Shown piece after piece: positions 15,448 through 23,921 of a stretch of DNA of 44,194 nt (positions are counted from its first letter, which is position 1; every line of letters starts with the position of its first letter). Under the pieces are notes generated by a model. That model did no database searches. It was not told the origin of the DNA and saw only the letters and a program-made list of their open reading frames with translations. Origin of the DNA: Saprospiraceae bacterium (GTDB lineage Bacteria > Bacteroidota > Bacteroidia > Chitinophagales > Saprospiraceae); contig JAHDDE010000029.1 of assembly GCA_020629515.1 (NCBI GenBank), positions 1 through 44,194 of the forward strand, read 5' to 3'. Both the position numbers and the translations under genes were made by a program.

Positions 15448-15834
15448 ATGCCCTATAACCTCTTTCAGTTAAGTTATCTTGTAAATGATTACGATCAGGC
15501 CATCCAGTACTTCACTGATAAGTTATCTTTTAAATTGAAAGAAGATACTCCCCTCGAGAATGGTAAACGATGGGTGATTATAGGACCTTCTGATGACACC
15601 TTCAATCTTTTATTGGCAAAGGTAGCTAATGAAGAACAGCAAAAAGCCTTAGGCAAGCAAGCTGGTGACAGAGTATTCATATTTCTCAGGACAGATGACT
15701 TTTGGACAGACTATAAGCAGATGCAAGAGAAAGGAGTGCACTTTGAGGAATTGCCCAGAGAAGAGCCCTATGGCACAGTCGTGGTATTCCGAGATCTATA
15801 TGGCAATAAATGGGATCTAATTCAACATAATTAA
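15448..15834 (+). CDS. VOC-family (glyoxalase/bleomycin-resistance fold) protein
   Basis: A 128-residue single VOC-domain protein. It shows the paired beta-alpha-beta-beta-beta modules: FQLSYLVNDYDQAIQYFTDK ... WVIIGPSDDTFNLLLA, then VFIFLRTDDFWTDYKQMQ ... GTVVVFRDLYGNKWDLI. The last motif (DLYGNKWDLIQ) is the common C-terminal signature of this group. The family includes glyoxalases, dioxygenases and antibiotic-binding proteins; the substrate cannot be told. It starts 3 bases after the disrupted propeller gene and converges on another VOC-like gene with only 8 bases between their stops. Confidence 0.88.
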   Translation: MPYNLFQLSYLVNDYDQAIQYFTDKLSFKLKEDTPLENGKRWVIIGPSDDTFNLLLAKVANEEQQKALGKQAGDRVFIFLRTDDFWTDYKQMQEKGVHFEELPREEPYGTVVVFRDLYGNKWDLIQHN

Positions 15835-15842
15835 TTCAATAT

Positions 15843-16478
15843 TCATCGCTCAAACTTGACCACTCCTTTTGGCGTATCTAAGCTGACAGATAGTAAGCTA
15901 CCCGGAATCGCTCGATCAAAATGTGCCCATCTACAAGTTGGCGAGATGGATGACAACAAAGACCCCATCAAATCATCTGGAGTACCAGCAACAGAATAAT
16001 CTATCAGATCAAGTCCAGTTGGGTTAGACTTCGAAGGATGGATGACACCATCATCCCAAGCTATAAAAAAAGGATCAATGATAATCTCCCCATTCCTCTG
16101 TTGCATAAATATGGTTTGCCACGAGATGGTTTGTCCAAGAGGAGTAGTCCGACTACCTGAGGTAATAGGTGAATGTCTGATACCTTTATCAGCCAATTGA
16201 TTGGATATAGAGTTTAAGTCTCCACTTACCACCCATCCAGCCACTTTCAATGTCTTATTAAACTCAAACCCTCGAAACGGACCCGGAAGTGGTTGATTAG
16301 CCACTTGAGGAGCGATTATTTCAAAATACATGTCGTCCCCTAACGCCAATAAGGCATTATGTGTCCCTATTCCGGGATGTACACCAGCGAATTGCGCTCT
16401 CAGTCCTGTTAATTGCTCAAATTCATCAATCCCTTGATCCAAATCACTGGTACCTAAAATGATATGATCTACCTTCAT
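15843..16478 (-). CDS. Glyoxalase-like domain protein (Glyoxalase_3 type)
   Basis: A 211-residue protein from the ATG at 16476-16478 (MKVDHIILGTSDLDQGIDEF); 20 extra upstream codons are AT-rich and unlikely to be translated. The start, 'vDHiilg..dLd.g...fe.ltG', followed by GTHNALLALGDDMYFEIIAP and a second half with QTISWQTIFMQQ and IIDPFFIAWDD, fits the glyoxalase-like domain family Pfam PF13468. These proteins bind metal or small molecules but their reactions are mostly unknown. It is divergent from the sugar-isomerase-like gene (91-base gap). Confidence 0.87.
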   Translation of the reverse strand: MKVDHIILGTSDLDQGIDEFEQLTGLRAQFAGVHPGIGTHNALLALGDDMYFEIIAPQVANQPLPGPFRGFEFNKTLKVAGWVVSGDLNSISNQLADKGIRHSPITSGSRTTPLGQTISWQTIFMQQRNGEIIIDPFFIAWDDGVIHPSKSNPTGLDLIDYSVAGTPDDLMGSLLSSISPTCRWAHFDRAIPGSLLSVSLDTPKGVVKFER

Positions 16479-16569
16479 AATAGCCTCTGTTAAAATTGAT
16501 ATAACAATATAGGACTTAATACATTTAAAAATTGGCACAAAAGAGTATCTTGAAAGTATATATCAATTA

Positions 16570-17511
16570 ATGAATAGGAGGCAACTTTTACAAAATTCTT
16601 CTTTAGCCTTAGGTAGTATACTCGCCACTAACCTATTGTCTTGTACTACTAAAAAGCCACAAAATATGAGCGCTATCAATCCCAAAATATCCTTGGCACA
16701 ATGGTCTCTAAATCGGGCGTTTTTTGCTTCAACATTAGATCCTGTGGACTTCGCAAAAATAGCGAGACAAACCTATCACATCGACGCTATAGAATATGTC
16801 AATCAATTCTATATTAATCAAGCTACTAACCTATCTTTCTGGAAAGAAATGAAATCAAGAGCGGATGATCAAGGTGTTAAAAGCCTATTGATAATGGTAG
16901 ACGACGAAGGAGAATTAGGCTCTTCCGATCCAAAAATCAGAAAAGAAGCAATTACTAATCACTACAAGTGGGTGCAGGCGGCACACCATTTGGGTTGTCA
17001 TTCTATAAGAGTCAATGCTTTTGGTGATGATGATGTAAACCTTTTTAAAAACGCTATGATCCATAGCATGACTGAACTATGTAACTTTGCCAAACAATAT
17101 GATATCAGCATCATCATTGAGAATCATGGACTACATAGCTCCAATGCCCAACTGATAGTAGAAATAATTCAAACCGTTGATCTTCCCAATTTTGGAAGTT
17201 TTCCTGATTTTGGCAATTGGTGTACCTCCGCCAAATGGGGAAGTACACAAATAGCTTGTAAACAATCATACGATCCAGTACAAGGAGTAAAAGAACTCCT
17301 ACCATACGCAAAAGCCGTAAGTGCAAAATCTTATAATTTTAATGATAAGGGAAACCAAGATATACTTCCGTATGACCAACTTATCGATGCTGTTAAATCA
17401 CTTAACTACAGCGGATATATCGGTATAGAATATGAAGGTAAAAACCTCTCAGAGCATGAAGGCATTTTAGCCACACATGCCTTAATTAACAAATGTTGGA
17501 TAAAAACCTAA
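16570..17511 (+). CDS. Sugar phosphate isomerase/epimerase-like TIM-barrel lipoprotein
   Basis: A 313-residue protein of the xylose isomerase-like / AP endonuclease 2 superfamily. The N-terminus MNRRQLLQNSSLALGS has a twin-arginine-like start and the leader ends in a lipobox LLSC (Cys25), suggesting an exported lipoprotein. TIM-barrel landmarks include KISLAQWSLNRAFF, IDAIEYVNQFY, AHHLGCHSIRVNAFGDDD, the metal-site strand ISIIIENHG (Glu and His), GSFPDFGNW, AVSAKSYNF and GYIGIEYEG. The metal ligands Glu, Asp, His and Glu are all in place. The family isomerises or cleaves sugars; in exported Bacteroidota members the substrate is usually unknown. Confidence 0.88.
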   Translation: MNRRQLLQNSSLALGSILATNLLSCTTKKPQNMSAINPKISLAQWSLNRAFFASTLDPVDFAKIARQTYHIDAIEYVNQFYINQATNLSFWKEMKSRADDQGVKSLLIMVDDEGELGSSDPKIRKEAITNHYKWVQAAHHLGCHSIRVNAFGDDDVNLFKNAMIHSMTELCNFAKQYDISIIIENHGLHSSNAQLIVEIIQTVDLPNFGSFPDFGNWCTSAKWGSTQIACKQSYDPVQGVKELLPYAKAVSAKSYNFNDKGNQDILPYDQLIDAVKSLNYSGYIGIEYEGKNLSEHEGILATHALINKCWIKT

Positions 17512-17576
17512 TCACGCCATGGACCATCAGAATCCAATCAAATAAATAATTTTTAATAATCGTGCTACAGACTTAA

Positions 17577-17699
17577 CAATTTCTAAAAAAGGCACTCATT
17601 CTTAACAGAATATGGCATGAGATAGAGTTTATACGTAAATTGATCCGTACAAAAGAAGTACTTAACGAAGTGAGATTCGAGTACTGGGGTCAAATGTAA
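17577..17699 (+). pseudogene. Short gene remnant, family not recognised
   Basis: A 40-codon open frame without a start, bounded by TAA 17574-17576 and TAA 17697-17699. The translation is protein-like (RIWHEIEFIRKLIRTKEVLN, then EVRFEYWGQM) and looks like the tail of a helical protein. It lies in the 17512-17841 gap between the TIM-barrel gene and the convergent DinB gene. No family recognised; it may be chance. Confidence 0.25.
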
Positions 17700-17761
17700 G
17701 GATGTATAGTATGAGTACTAATTTATATTTCGACAACCTGTATCAACCTTTTTTTGGATGG

Positions 17762-17829
17762 CAGTGTGAATCAAGATCTATTTCGCTTTGAGAAAAAGAT
17801 GATTTAGGGGTAAATCAACCTTCACACTG
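17762..17829. repeat. Long-range inverted repeat before the DinB gene end
   Basis: CAGTGTGAA (17762-17770) and TTCACACTG (17821-17829) are exact reverse complements 50 bases apart. Between them sits a perfect small hairpin, GATTTA-GGGG-TAAATC (17801-17816). On the minus strand the structure follows the DinB stop and is followed by a run of A, not T, so it is not a standard terminator. Confidence 0.4.
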
Positions 17830-17841
17830 TCTCCATTTTTT

Positions 17842-18399
17842 TCATCTCGACATTATATCAAGAATATTTTGGATTTGTTTCATGTGTCTTTGATTGTGGT
17901 ATATGACCACACGCAACGTATCTCCGAGCCTCAGTTTTATCCATTTAGAAATACTAATGGACGTTTTAGTCTTTTTTAGACTCACCTCTCCTGAACGTCG
18001 TAACAAATCTAAAAGTTGATGCTGCTGACTTAAGAATTTTTTGATTGTGGTTACTTGATCCAGTACACTTCCCTTTGGATTTTTGTCAGCGAAAGTCTTC
18101 ATTTTGTTCAGCTTTCCCGTTGGAAGCATACTGTTAGCGAAGTAGTTGCCCAACCATCCGCTATTAAAAAATTTATCACCTTTATAATTAGAGGCAGCGA
18201 TTCGTTTCTCGATTTCGGGTATATAGAAGTCTCCATAGAGATTTAGATGCGCTATGCATTCTAATATGCTCCAAGCATCACTATTGGGCTTAAAATTGCA
18301 CTCCTCATAGGTCAAAGATTCCAAACTTTTCACTTTATCAATGCACTCATTAGTCCTTTTGGCAAGGTCATCAATTAGCTCTTTAGATAAGATTTTCAC
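17842..18399 (-). CDS. DinB-family protein
   Basis: A 185-residue four-helix-bundle protein of the DinB/YfiT superfamily. The metal-site pattern is visible: AWSILECIAHLNLYGD (first His) and the paired histidines near the C-terminus in IYHNQRHMKQIQNIL. The family includes thiol-S-transferases and damage-induced proteins of unknown reaction, usually metal-dependent. It starts with ATG 18397-18399, 52 bases downstream of a Crp/Fnr gene on the same strand, so the two may be co-transcribed. No membrane segment or leader. Confidence 0.88.
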   Translation of the reverse strand: MKILSKELIDDLAKRTNECIDKVKSLESLTYEECNFKPNSDAWSILECIAHLNLYGDFYIPEIEKRIAASNYKGDKFFNSGWLGNYFANSMLPTGKLNKMKTFADKNPKGSVLDQVTTIKKFLSQQHQLLDLLRRSGEVSLKKTKTSISISKWIKLRLGDTLRVVIYHNQRHMKQIQNILDIMSR

Positions 18400-18451
18400 T
18401 TTTTCAATTTGACCACTAAGAAAGTATATTTAAACGCTACAATTATTGATC

Positions 18452-18997
18452 TCAATCAAGATTTTTGATTCGAGATAGAGTTTCTGGTGTCATACGGAGA
18501 TAAGAAGCGATATACTTATGTGGAATTTCTTGAAACAGCCTTGGACTTCTCGCCAACACTCTTTGCAATCTTGCTTTAGGCGAAGAAATCAAAATATCCT
18601 GTTCTCGTTGTAATTGCTGAAAGACCAATAACTCCAATGAATTAATCCAATATTTGGTCCATAATGGAGACGAATAGATCAATGTAGTGAAGTTGCTTTT
18701 TGAAATATACTTTAACTCACTTTTTTTAATACATTCTATATATAAATTCGACTTACTACCGGACATAAATGAATCCATCGCAGTGATAAAATCTTCGGAG
18801 TAAGCCAGTCTAATTGTATTCTCTACTGCTCCATCCAATGTATACGCTCTGAGTGATCCTGACAATATGTAATACAAATTGGTATCACAAGATCCTTCGG
18901 TAGATAATAGATCATTTCTTTTTAAACTAATCATTCCATCCCACAATCCTTTTTCGTCGAGAATATCTAATAAACGGGATGTAGGATTTTTGCTCAT
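18452..18997 (-). CDS. Crp/Fnr-family transcriptional regulator
   Basis: A 181-residue regulator. The N-terminal cyclic-nucleotide-binding-like beta-roll (about 20-115) reads LKRNDLLSTEGSCDTNLYYI, LSGSLRAYTLDG and EDFITAMDSF. The C-terminal helix-turn-helix is IPHKYIASYLRMTPETLSRI. The usual phosphate-binding cassette (GE..RSA) of cAMP receptors is absent, as in most short Bacteroidota members, so it probably does not bind cAMP. The protein ends soon after the recognition helix, which is common here. It precedes the DinB gene by 52 bases. A terminator lies just before its start. Confidence 0.9.
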   Translation of the reverse strand: MSKNPTSRLLDILDEKGLWDGMISLKRNDLLSTEGSCDTNLYYILSGSLRAYTLDGAVENTIRLAYSEDFITAMDSFMSGSKSNLYIECIKKSELKYISKSNFTTLIYSSPLWTKYWINSLELLVFQQLQREQDILISSPKARLQRVLARSPRLFQEIPHKYIASYLRMTPETLSRIKNLD

Positions 18998-19009
18998 GCC
19001 TCAAAAATA

Positions 19010-19037
19010 AAAGGATGCACCGATCGATGCATCCTTT
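19010..19037 (-). terminator. Intrinsic terminator of the DUF1761 gene
   Basis: A 10-bp perfect stem (AAAGGATGCA / TGCATCCTTT, 19010-19019 and 19028-19037) with an 8-base loop. On the minus strand the 3' arm runs into TTTTATTTTTG, a good T-run. It lies 13 bases past the DUF1761 stop and 12 bases before the Crp/Fnr start. Confidence 0.85.
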
Positions 19038-19050
19038 CACTATATTTTGT

Positions 19051-19449
19051 CTACAAGTTCAAGGCTCCTAAGACGGCACCAATAGTAGCAAAAAAGGCTA
19101 ATAGATAACCTCCATCAATGAGCATTAATTTTAACGATTTTTTCTGATACAAATAGTGGATCACCATAGCTGGAACTGCATAAAACACGGCAGACATCAA
19201 TCCATGAAATGCCCCATGTGCTAAAGTCTGTTCATGTGGCTCATGAAGCCCAACAATTATATTAATACCGCATGCGATGGTACACATCATCAAAAAAGAC
19301 AATCCATGTGTTAAAAGCATATTGGATTGAGCCTGTTCATCTGTAACTCCAGTCTCAGCTTGCCACATCTTACCAAATAAAAATGTATACCAAGCAAACC
19401 CTAACATAAAAGCCGCAAGAGCAGCAAGAATAATTTCTAAAAAAGCCAT
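19051..19449 (-). CDS. DUF1761 family membrane protein
   Basis: A 132-residue protein with four membrane helices: IILAALAAFMLGFAWYTFLF, GLSFLMMCTIACGINIIVGL, LMSAVFYAVPAMVIHYLY and LMLIDGGYLLAFFATIGAVL. The first helix with 'G..WY..LFGk.W' is characteristic of DUF1761 proteins. Function is unknown. It ends at a clear terminator and is divergent, across a 45-base gap, from the AIM6-like gene. Confidence 0.85.
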   Translation of the reverse strand: MAFLEIILAALAAFMLGFAWYTFLFGKMWQAETGVTDEQAQSNMLLTHGLSFLMMCTIACGINIIVGLHEPHEQTLAHGAFHGLMSAVFYAVPAMVIHYLYQKKSLKLMLIDGGYLLAFFATIGAVLGALNL

Positions 19450-19494
19450 TAGTTAATATTTATTAGTTAGCAATTCCTTTAAATTACAAAATGA

Positions 19495-20301
19495 ATGGAG
19501 AATTTTAATATCAGATCATATATTAAGCTGTCTAAAAAATACTGTTTGAGAATTTCTGTTTTATTTTTTCTAATTACCATTTTCTCTTGTAACCAACTGA
19601 GCGCACAGAGAAGTATCAGACTTCACTCTCATAATGATTATGAACAAGCCTATCCATTAGAAACTGCACTTATCAATAATTGTGGCTCAATAGAGATCGA
19701 CATTATTTTAGACAACAATCGACTAGTAGTCAGCCATGATACAGTCTTATTAGAAAACAAGCCTTCTATCGAAGAGTTATACCTCATACCACTAAGCACA
19801 AAGCCCATAGAACAACTTCAGGATTTATGGATCTTAATAGATATCAAGCTATATACCCCACAAACATTGATTCTGTTAGATGACCTGTTGGAGAAGTATG
19901 ATTTCTTGTTCAAAAAGGTTGACTCTTCTAATGATCAATCACCATTAAAAGTGATCTTGAGCGGTGACATACCCAAAAAAGAGATCGCCAAAAGTGAGTC
20001 ATTCCCTTATTTTTATTTAGATGGTAGAGTAGATGATCTAACTGACCACTATCATAGTCGCAGGATGCCGTTAATAAGTGCCAACTTCAGCCATTTCAGC
20101 AGCGCACAAGGCACAGAAAAAATCTCGGAAGATGAGTATCATGAGATACAACAAGTGATACAGGAATGTCATGCTCAAAACAAACAATTCAGGTTTTGGA
20201 AAACCAGCGACTCTCACGCAATGTGGAATCAGTTGATTGGTTTAAAAGTAGACGTTATAGGAGTAGACCGTCCATCAACCTTTCGGCAGTACATCGAATA
20301 A
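19495..20301 (+). CDS. GDPD/PLC-superfamily protein, AIM6-like, exported
   Basis: A 268-residue protein of the phosphatidylinositol-PLC / glycerophosphodiesterase superfamily. The N-terminus (to about residue 37) is a leader with FLITIFSC, either a lipobox at Cys32 or a signal peptidase I site near LSAQ. The catalytic start is RLHSHNDYEQAYPLETAL (first His/Asn), then GSIEIDIILDNNRLVVSHD (Glu-x-Asp metal site and second His). Near the end GLKVDVIGVDRP closes the barrel. The pattern HSHNDYxxxxPLxxAL is the AIM6-like branch rather than classic GlpQ. Likely a phosphodiesterase on lipid or glycan-linked phosphate; substrate unknown. Confidence 0.85.
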   Translation: MENFNIRSYIKLSKKYCLRISVLFFLITIFSCNQLSAQRSIRLHSHNDYEQAYPLETALINNCGSIEIDIILDNNRLVVSHDTVLLENKPSIEELYLIPLSTKPIEQLQDLWILIDIKLYTPQTLILLDDLLEKYDFLFKKVDSSNDQSPLKVILSGDIPKKEIAKSESFPYFYLDGRVDDLTDHYHSRRMPLISANFSHFSSAQGTEKISEDEYHEIQQVIQECHAQNKQFRFWKTSDSHAMWNQLIGLKVDVIGVDRPSTFRQYIE

Positions 20302-20465
20302 TCTTATATGCCTATAAAGTCAAGGTAATTATAGATTAACACATTAGAGATTTATATGATATATGACTTAATATTTTTCGCTTTTTGTGTAGATTAAGAT
20401 ACTTTTGATATCAAGAATAGGTGGCATTTATACCAATTCGTTTCTTATTTATATAAAATAATGAT

Positions 20466-22667
20466 ATGAGATTCTTTTTTGTTTTGGCATTCTTGATTTC
20501 ATTTACTTCTACTTCTGAAGGGCAACACTCTGTTGCCCGTGAATGGAATGAAGAACTTCTGCATGCTATCAGAGGAGATTTTGCGAGGCCAACAGTCCAT
20601 GCGAGGAATCTTTTTCATGTTTCTGCTGCCATGTATGATGCTTGGGCAGTTTTTGACGAAGAATCAGATCCATTCTTTTTAGGCAACACTATAGAAGGTT
20701 TTGAGATCCCCTTTGATGGGTTTGAACCAATGGGAGAAGCTCATATAGAGCAAGAAAAAGCAATTTGTTATAGTGCATTCAGAATACTTCGTTATCGGTT
20801 TAGATTTGCTCCAGATGGTTTTAATACGCTACGGAGCCTGGATGCCAGAATGGATTCGTTAGGATATGATAAAAATTTTGTTTCTACAGATTATAGCACC
20901 GGCGATGGTGCCGCACTAGGAAATTATATAGCAGAAAAAGTGATCGAATTTGGATTACAAGATGGATCCAACGAAATAGACGACTTCAACAACCTATACT
21001 ATGAACCTGTTAATGATCCATTGGTAATGGCGTTTTCTGGCAATGCGGATATCGCGGATCCTAATAGATGGCAACCATTAACCTTAGATGTATTCATAGA
21101 TCAAGCTGGTAATATTATTCCATTTGACACTCCAGATTTTTTAAGTCCAGAGTGGGGACGAGTAATACCTTTTGCCTTAACCGAAGAAAATTTGACTATC
21201 AACGAAAGGGATAGTAATGAATATTGGGTTTACCACGCCCCTATCGACCCGCCCCTACTTGATACGATGACAGCTACAGAAATTCAAGAATATCAGTGGG
21301 GATTCCTTCTTGTCGCACAATGGTCATCTCATTTAGATCCTGATGACGGGGTGATGTGGGATATTTCTCCTGGCTCACTGGGTAATGTACCCGTGGACTT
21401 ACTGCCTACCACTCATGAAGGTCTTAGAGATTTTTATAATGCTACTGACGGCGGTGATTTGGGAACAGGACATATTATGAACCCTATCACGGAACAACCC
21501 TACGAGCCAAATATGGTCCCAAGAGGAGATTACACCAGAGTATTGGCAGAATTTTGGGCAGACGGCCCTGATTCAGAGACTCCTCCTGGACATTGGTTTA
21601 CGATACTAAATTATGTGAGCGATCAACCAGAATTAGAAAAAAGCTATAGAGGAGATGGAGAAATTTTAGATAGCCTTGAGTGGGATATTAAAAGCTACTT
21701 CGTATTAGGGGGAGCTATGCATGATGCGGCTGTGTCTACGTGGGGTATCAAAGGTTGGTATGACTACCCGAGACCTGTTAGTGCCATTAGATATATGGCT
21801 GAAAAAGGACAATCTACCTATCCTGACTCTCCTAATTACCATGTGGCTGGATTACCTATTGTAGAAGGATTTTCTGAATTAGTAAAAGAAGGAGACCCAT
21901 TAGCCGGAAGAGACAATCAAAATCTCAATGAGATAAAAATATATGCATGGAGAGGTCCGGATTTTATTTCTAATCCCAGTAGCGATGAAGCTGGTGTTGG
22001 ATGGATATTAGCGAAAGACTGGTGGCCATATCAGCGCCCGAGTTTTGTTTCTCCACCATTTGCTGGTTATTTATCTGGACATTCTACATTTAGTCGAGCA
22101 GCCGCTGAGATTTTAACTAAGATCACTGGCTCTGATTTTTTTCCTGGAGGCATAGGCGAATTCACTGCAGCACAGGATGAATTTTTAGTATTTGAAGATG
22201 GACCAAGTCAAGACATTACTCTTCAATGGGCCACCTATAGAGATGCCTCAGATCAAACAAGTCTATCAAGAATATGGGGAGGTATTCATCCTCCTGCCGA
22301 TGACATACCAGGTAGATTAATCGGGATTAAGGTAGCCAATGCCGCTATCGCCAAGGCTGAAGAATACTTCAATTATATCAATACCAGTACAGAAAACATC
22401 ATTGCACAAGAAGAATTATCCATATATCCTAACCCCATTAAATCGGGAGAAACGCTTAATATCAATAATGAAAAGTTAGATGGAAAATTCAGGCTTGAAT
22501 TGTTTAATCTTAACGGCGCCAAATTGATGGATCGCATCATACATCTCCATAAAGGACAGAACAACGTGTCATTAGATGCTGTACAATTAATACGAAGTGG
22601 GCAATATACACTTACTATCTCTAATGATCACATGGCCCTATCTCAAAAATTAATTATCATAGAATAA
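20466..22667 (+). CDS. Secreted vanadium-haloperoxidase-like protein with T9SS sorting domain
   Basis: A 733-residue PAP2/vanadium-dependent haloperoxidase-superfamily protein. It has a signal peptide (to about EGQ20), an N-terminal helical domain (20-400), the PAP2-like catalytic region (410-630) and a type IX secretion type A C-terminal domain (651-733, opening LSIYPNPI and ending QKLIIIE). The vanadate pocket known from chloroperoxidase is complete: K429 and R436 in KGWYDYPRP (spacing 7), S537-G538-H539 in YLSGHSTFS, and R602 with H608 in RIWGGIHPP (spacing 6). Vanadium haloperoxidases oxidise halides with H2O2, but relatives can be phosphatases. Sorting to the surface is predicted. It sits alone between intergenic gaps. 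Confidence 0.9.
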   Translation: MRFFFVLAFLISFTSTSEGQHSVAREWNEELLHAIRGDFARPTVHARNLFHVSAAMYDAWAVFDEESDPFFLGNTIEGFEIPFDGFEPMGEAHIEQEKAICYSAFRILRYRFRFAPDGFNTLRSLDARMDSLGYDKNFVSTDYSTGDGAALGNYIAEKVIEFGLQDGSNEIDDFNNLYYEPVNDPLVMAFSGNADIADPNRWQPLTLDVFIDQAGNIIPFDTPDFLSPEWGRVIPFALTEENLTINERDSNEYWVYHAPIDPPLLDTMTATEIQEYQWGFLLVAQWSSHLDPDDGVMWDISPGSLGNVPVDLLPTTHEGLRDFYNATDGGDLGTGHIMNPITEQPYEPNMVPRGDYTRVLAEFWADGPDSETPPGHWFTILNYVSDQPELEKSYRGDGEILDSLEWDIKSYFVLGGAMHDAAVSTWGIKGWYDYPRPVSAIRYMAEKGQSTYPDSPNYHVAGLPIVEGFSELVKEGDPLAGRDNQNLNEIKIYAWRGPDFISNPSSDEAGVGWILAKDWWPYQRPSFVSPPFAGYLSGHSTFSRAAAEILTKITGSDFFPGGIGEFTAAQDEFLVFEDGPSQDITLQWATYRDASDQTSLSRIWGGIHPPADDIPGRLIGIKVANAAIAKAEEYFNYINTSTENIIAQEELSIYPNPIKSGETLNINNEKLDGKFRLELFNLNGAKLMDRIIHLHKGQNNVSLDAVQLIRSGQYTLTISNDHMALSQKLIIIE

Positions 22668-22814
22668 TCCATATGATTACACATTTCAGAATCTTCTGAC
22701 CCGAATTGACTTCTTTGCTCTCTCAAATCGAATGGTATTTGTATCTTGTATGAGCATCAACTCCTTAGTGGGAATGATGTTTTATTTTGTCTTAAATTCA
22801 GAATAATACCTCAT

Positions 22815-23921
22815 ATGAACAAAACCTATCTAAAAAATGACTCTTTCTTTGACGCCTTACAAAATAACATTGAGGCAGCGAAGGATAATGCCACAAATTC
22901 ATTGTTAGTACTTAGCTCGGCCAATCAAGCGGTCGATACAGAAAAAATGAATGCCCTACTTAAATCCTCGAGTATACCAGTTATCGGTGGAATATTCCCG
23001 GAAGTGATATTCGAAGGTAAAAGTTATGATCAAGGCAGCATAATCATAGACATGGAGCAAGAGATGAAAACTTTAGTCATAGATGACTTTAGCTCCAATG
23101 AAGCGGTTGAAGCGTTATTAGAAAAACATCTGGGAGAATTAGACCCTAATGGCAAAACTGTCTTTGTTTTCGCCGACGCCTTATTAGATAAAAAAGCAAT
23201 GGTTTTTGAGGAGTTATATAACCTCTTTGGCACATTGCCAAGATATATCGGCGGTGGAGCAGGAACCTTAGAATTCAATAGCTTTCCTTGCCTATATACT
23301 AATCGAGGCATGGCTGAAGGATCAATTACAATCGGTATTTGTGATCTGGACACCAGTGTAGGAGTTGCTCACGGATGGGAACCCATCACCGAACCCTTAA
23401 AAGTAACTAAGGCAGAAGGAAATAAAATTATCACCCTAAATTGGAAGCCAGCAATGCAGGTGTATCAAGAAATCGTAGAAAAGCATTCTGGGCAACCATT
23501 TGATTATGATAATTTCTTTGACACGACTAAGTCCTATCCATTCGGTGTGTCAAAACTGGATTCTGAAAAAATCGTCAGAGATCCATATATGACAGAAAAT
23601 GATATGATTTTCACTCTGGACACTATAGAAGAAGGAAGTCATGTCAGTGTGCTATATGGCAATACAGAAAGTTTGCTGGACGGAGCCTCCAAGGCACGCA
23701 GCAGAGCGGAGAGTAGTAAAGAGATAAAAAACTTATTCTTGATAGATTGCATCTCACGTGTCCTTTATATGGGAGAAGAATTTTCTGCAGAACTTAATAA
23801 GCTGGATGCTCAAAATATAGGTTTTGGAGCGCTCACTTTAGGAGAAATTGCCAATAATGGAGATTCATTCTTAGAAGTCTACAATAAGACGGCAGTAGTC
23901 TGTGCCATACATGACAACTAG
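22815..23921 (+). CDS. FIST-domain sensor protein
   Basis: A 368-residue protein with FIST N and FIST C domains, which bind small ligands in signal transduction. The start chosen is the ATG at 22815 (MNKTYLKNDSFF); an upstream in-frame start would add 23 unlikely residues. FIST N is visible at about 30-180 (ATNSLLVLSSANQAV, IPVIGGIFPEVIFEG, YIGGGAGTLEF), and FIST C at about 200-350 (AMQVYQEIVEKHSGQP, YPFGVSKLDSEKIVRDPY, LFLIDCISRVLYMGEEF, NIGFGALTLGEIANNGDS). There is no leader, so it is cytoplasmic. Its stop overlaps the following histidine kinase start by 11 bases, so FIST and kinase are a coupled pair. Confidence 0.93.
   Translation: MNKTYLKNDSFFDALQNNIEAAKDNATNSLLVLSSANQAVDTEKMNALLKSSSIPVIGGIFPEVIFEGKSYDQGSIIIDMEQEMKTLVIDDFSSNEAVEALLEKHLGELDPNGKTVFVFADALLDKKAMVFEELYNLFGTLPRYIGGGAGTLEFNSFPCLYTNRGMAEGSITIGICDLDTSVGVAHGWEPITEPLKVTKAEGNKIITLNWKPAMQVYQEIVEKHSGQPFDYDNFFDTTKSYPFGVSKLDSEKIVRDPYMTENDMIFTLDTIEEGSHVSVLYGNTESLLDGASKARSRAESSKEIKNLFLIDCISRVLYMGEEFSAELNKLDAQNIGFGALTLGEIANNGDSFLEVYNKTAVVCAIHDN

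Noticed and set aside
17762-17829. Inverted repeat considered as another attC site
   Set aside because: It lacks GTT/AAC core boxes and the paired arms with extrahelical bases, and the neighbouring gene is on the opposite strand.
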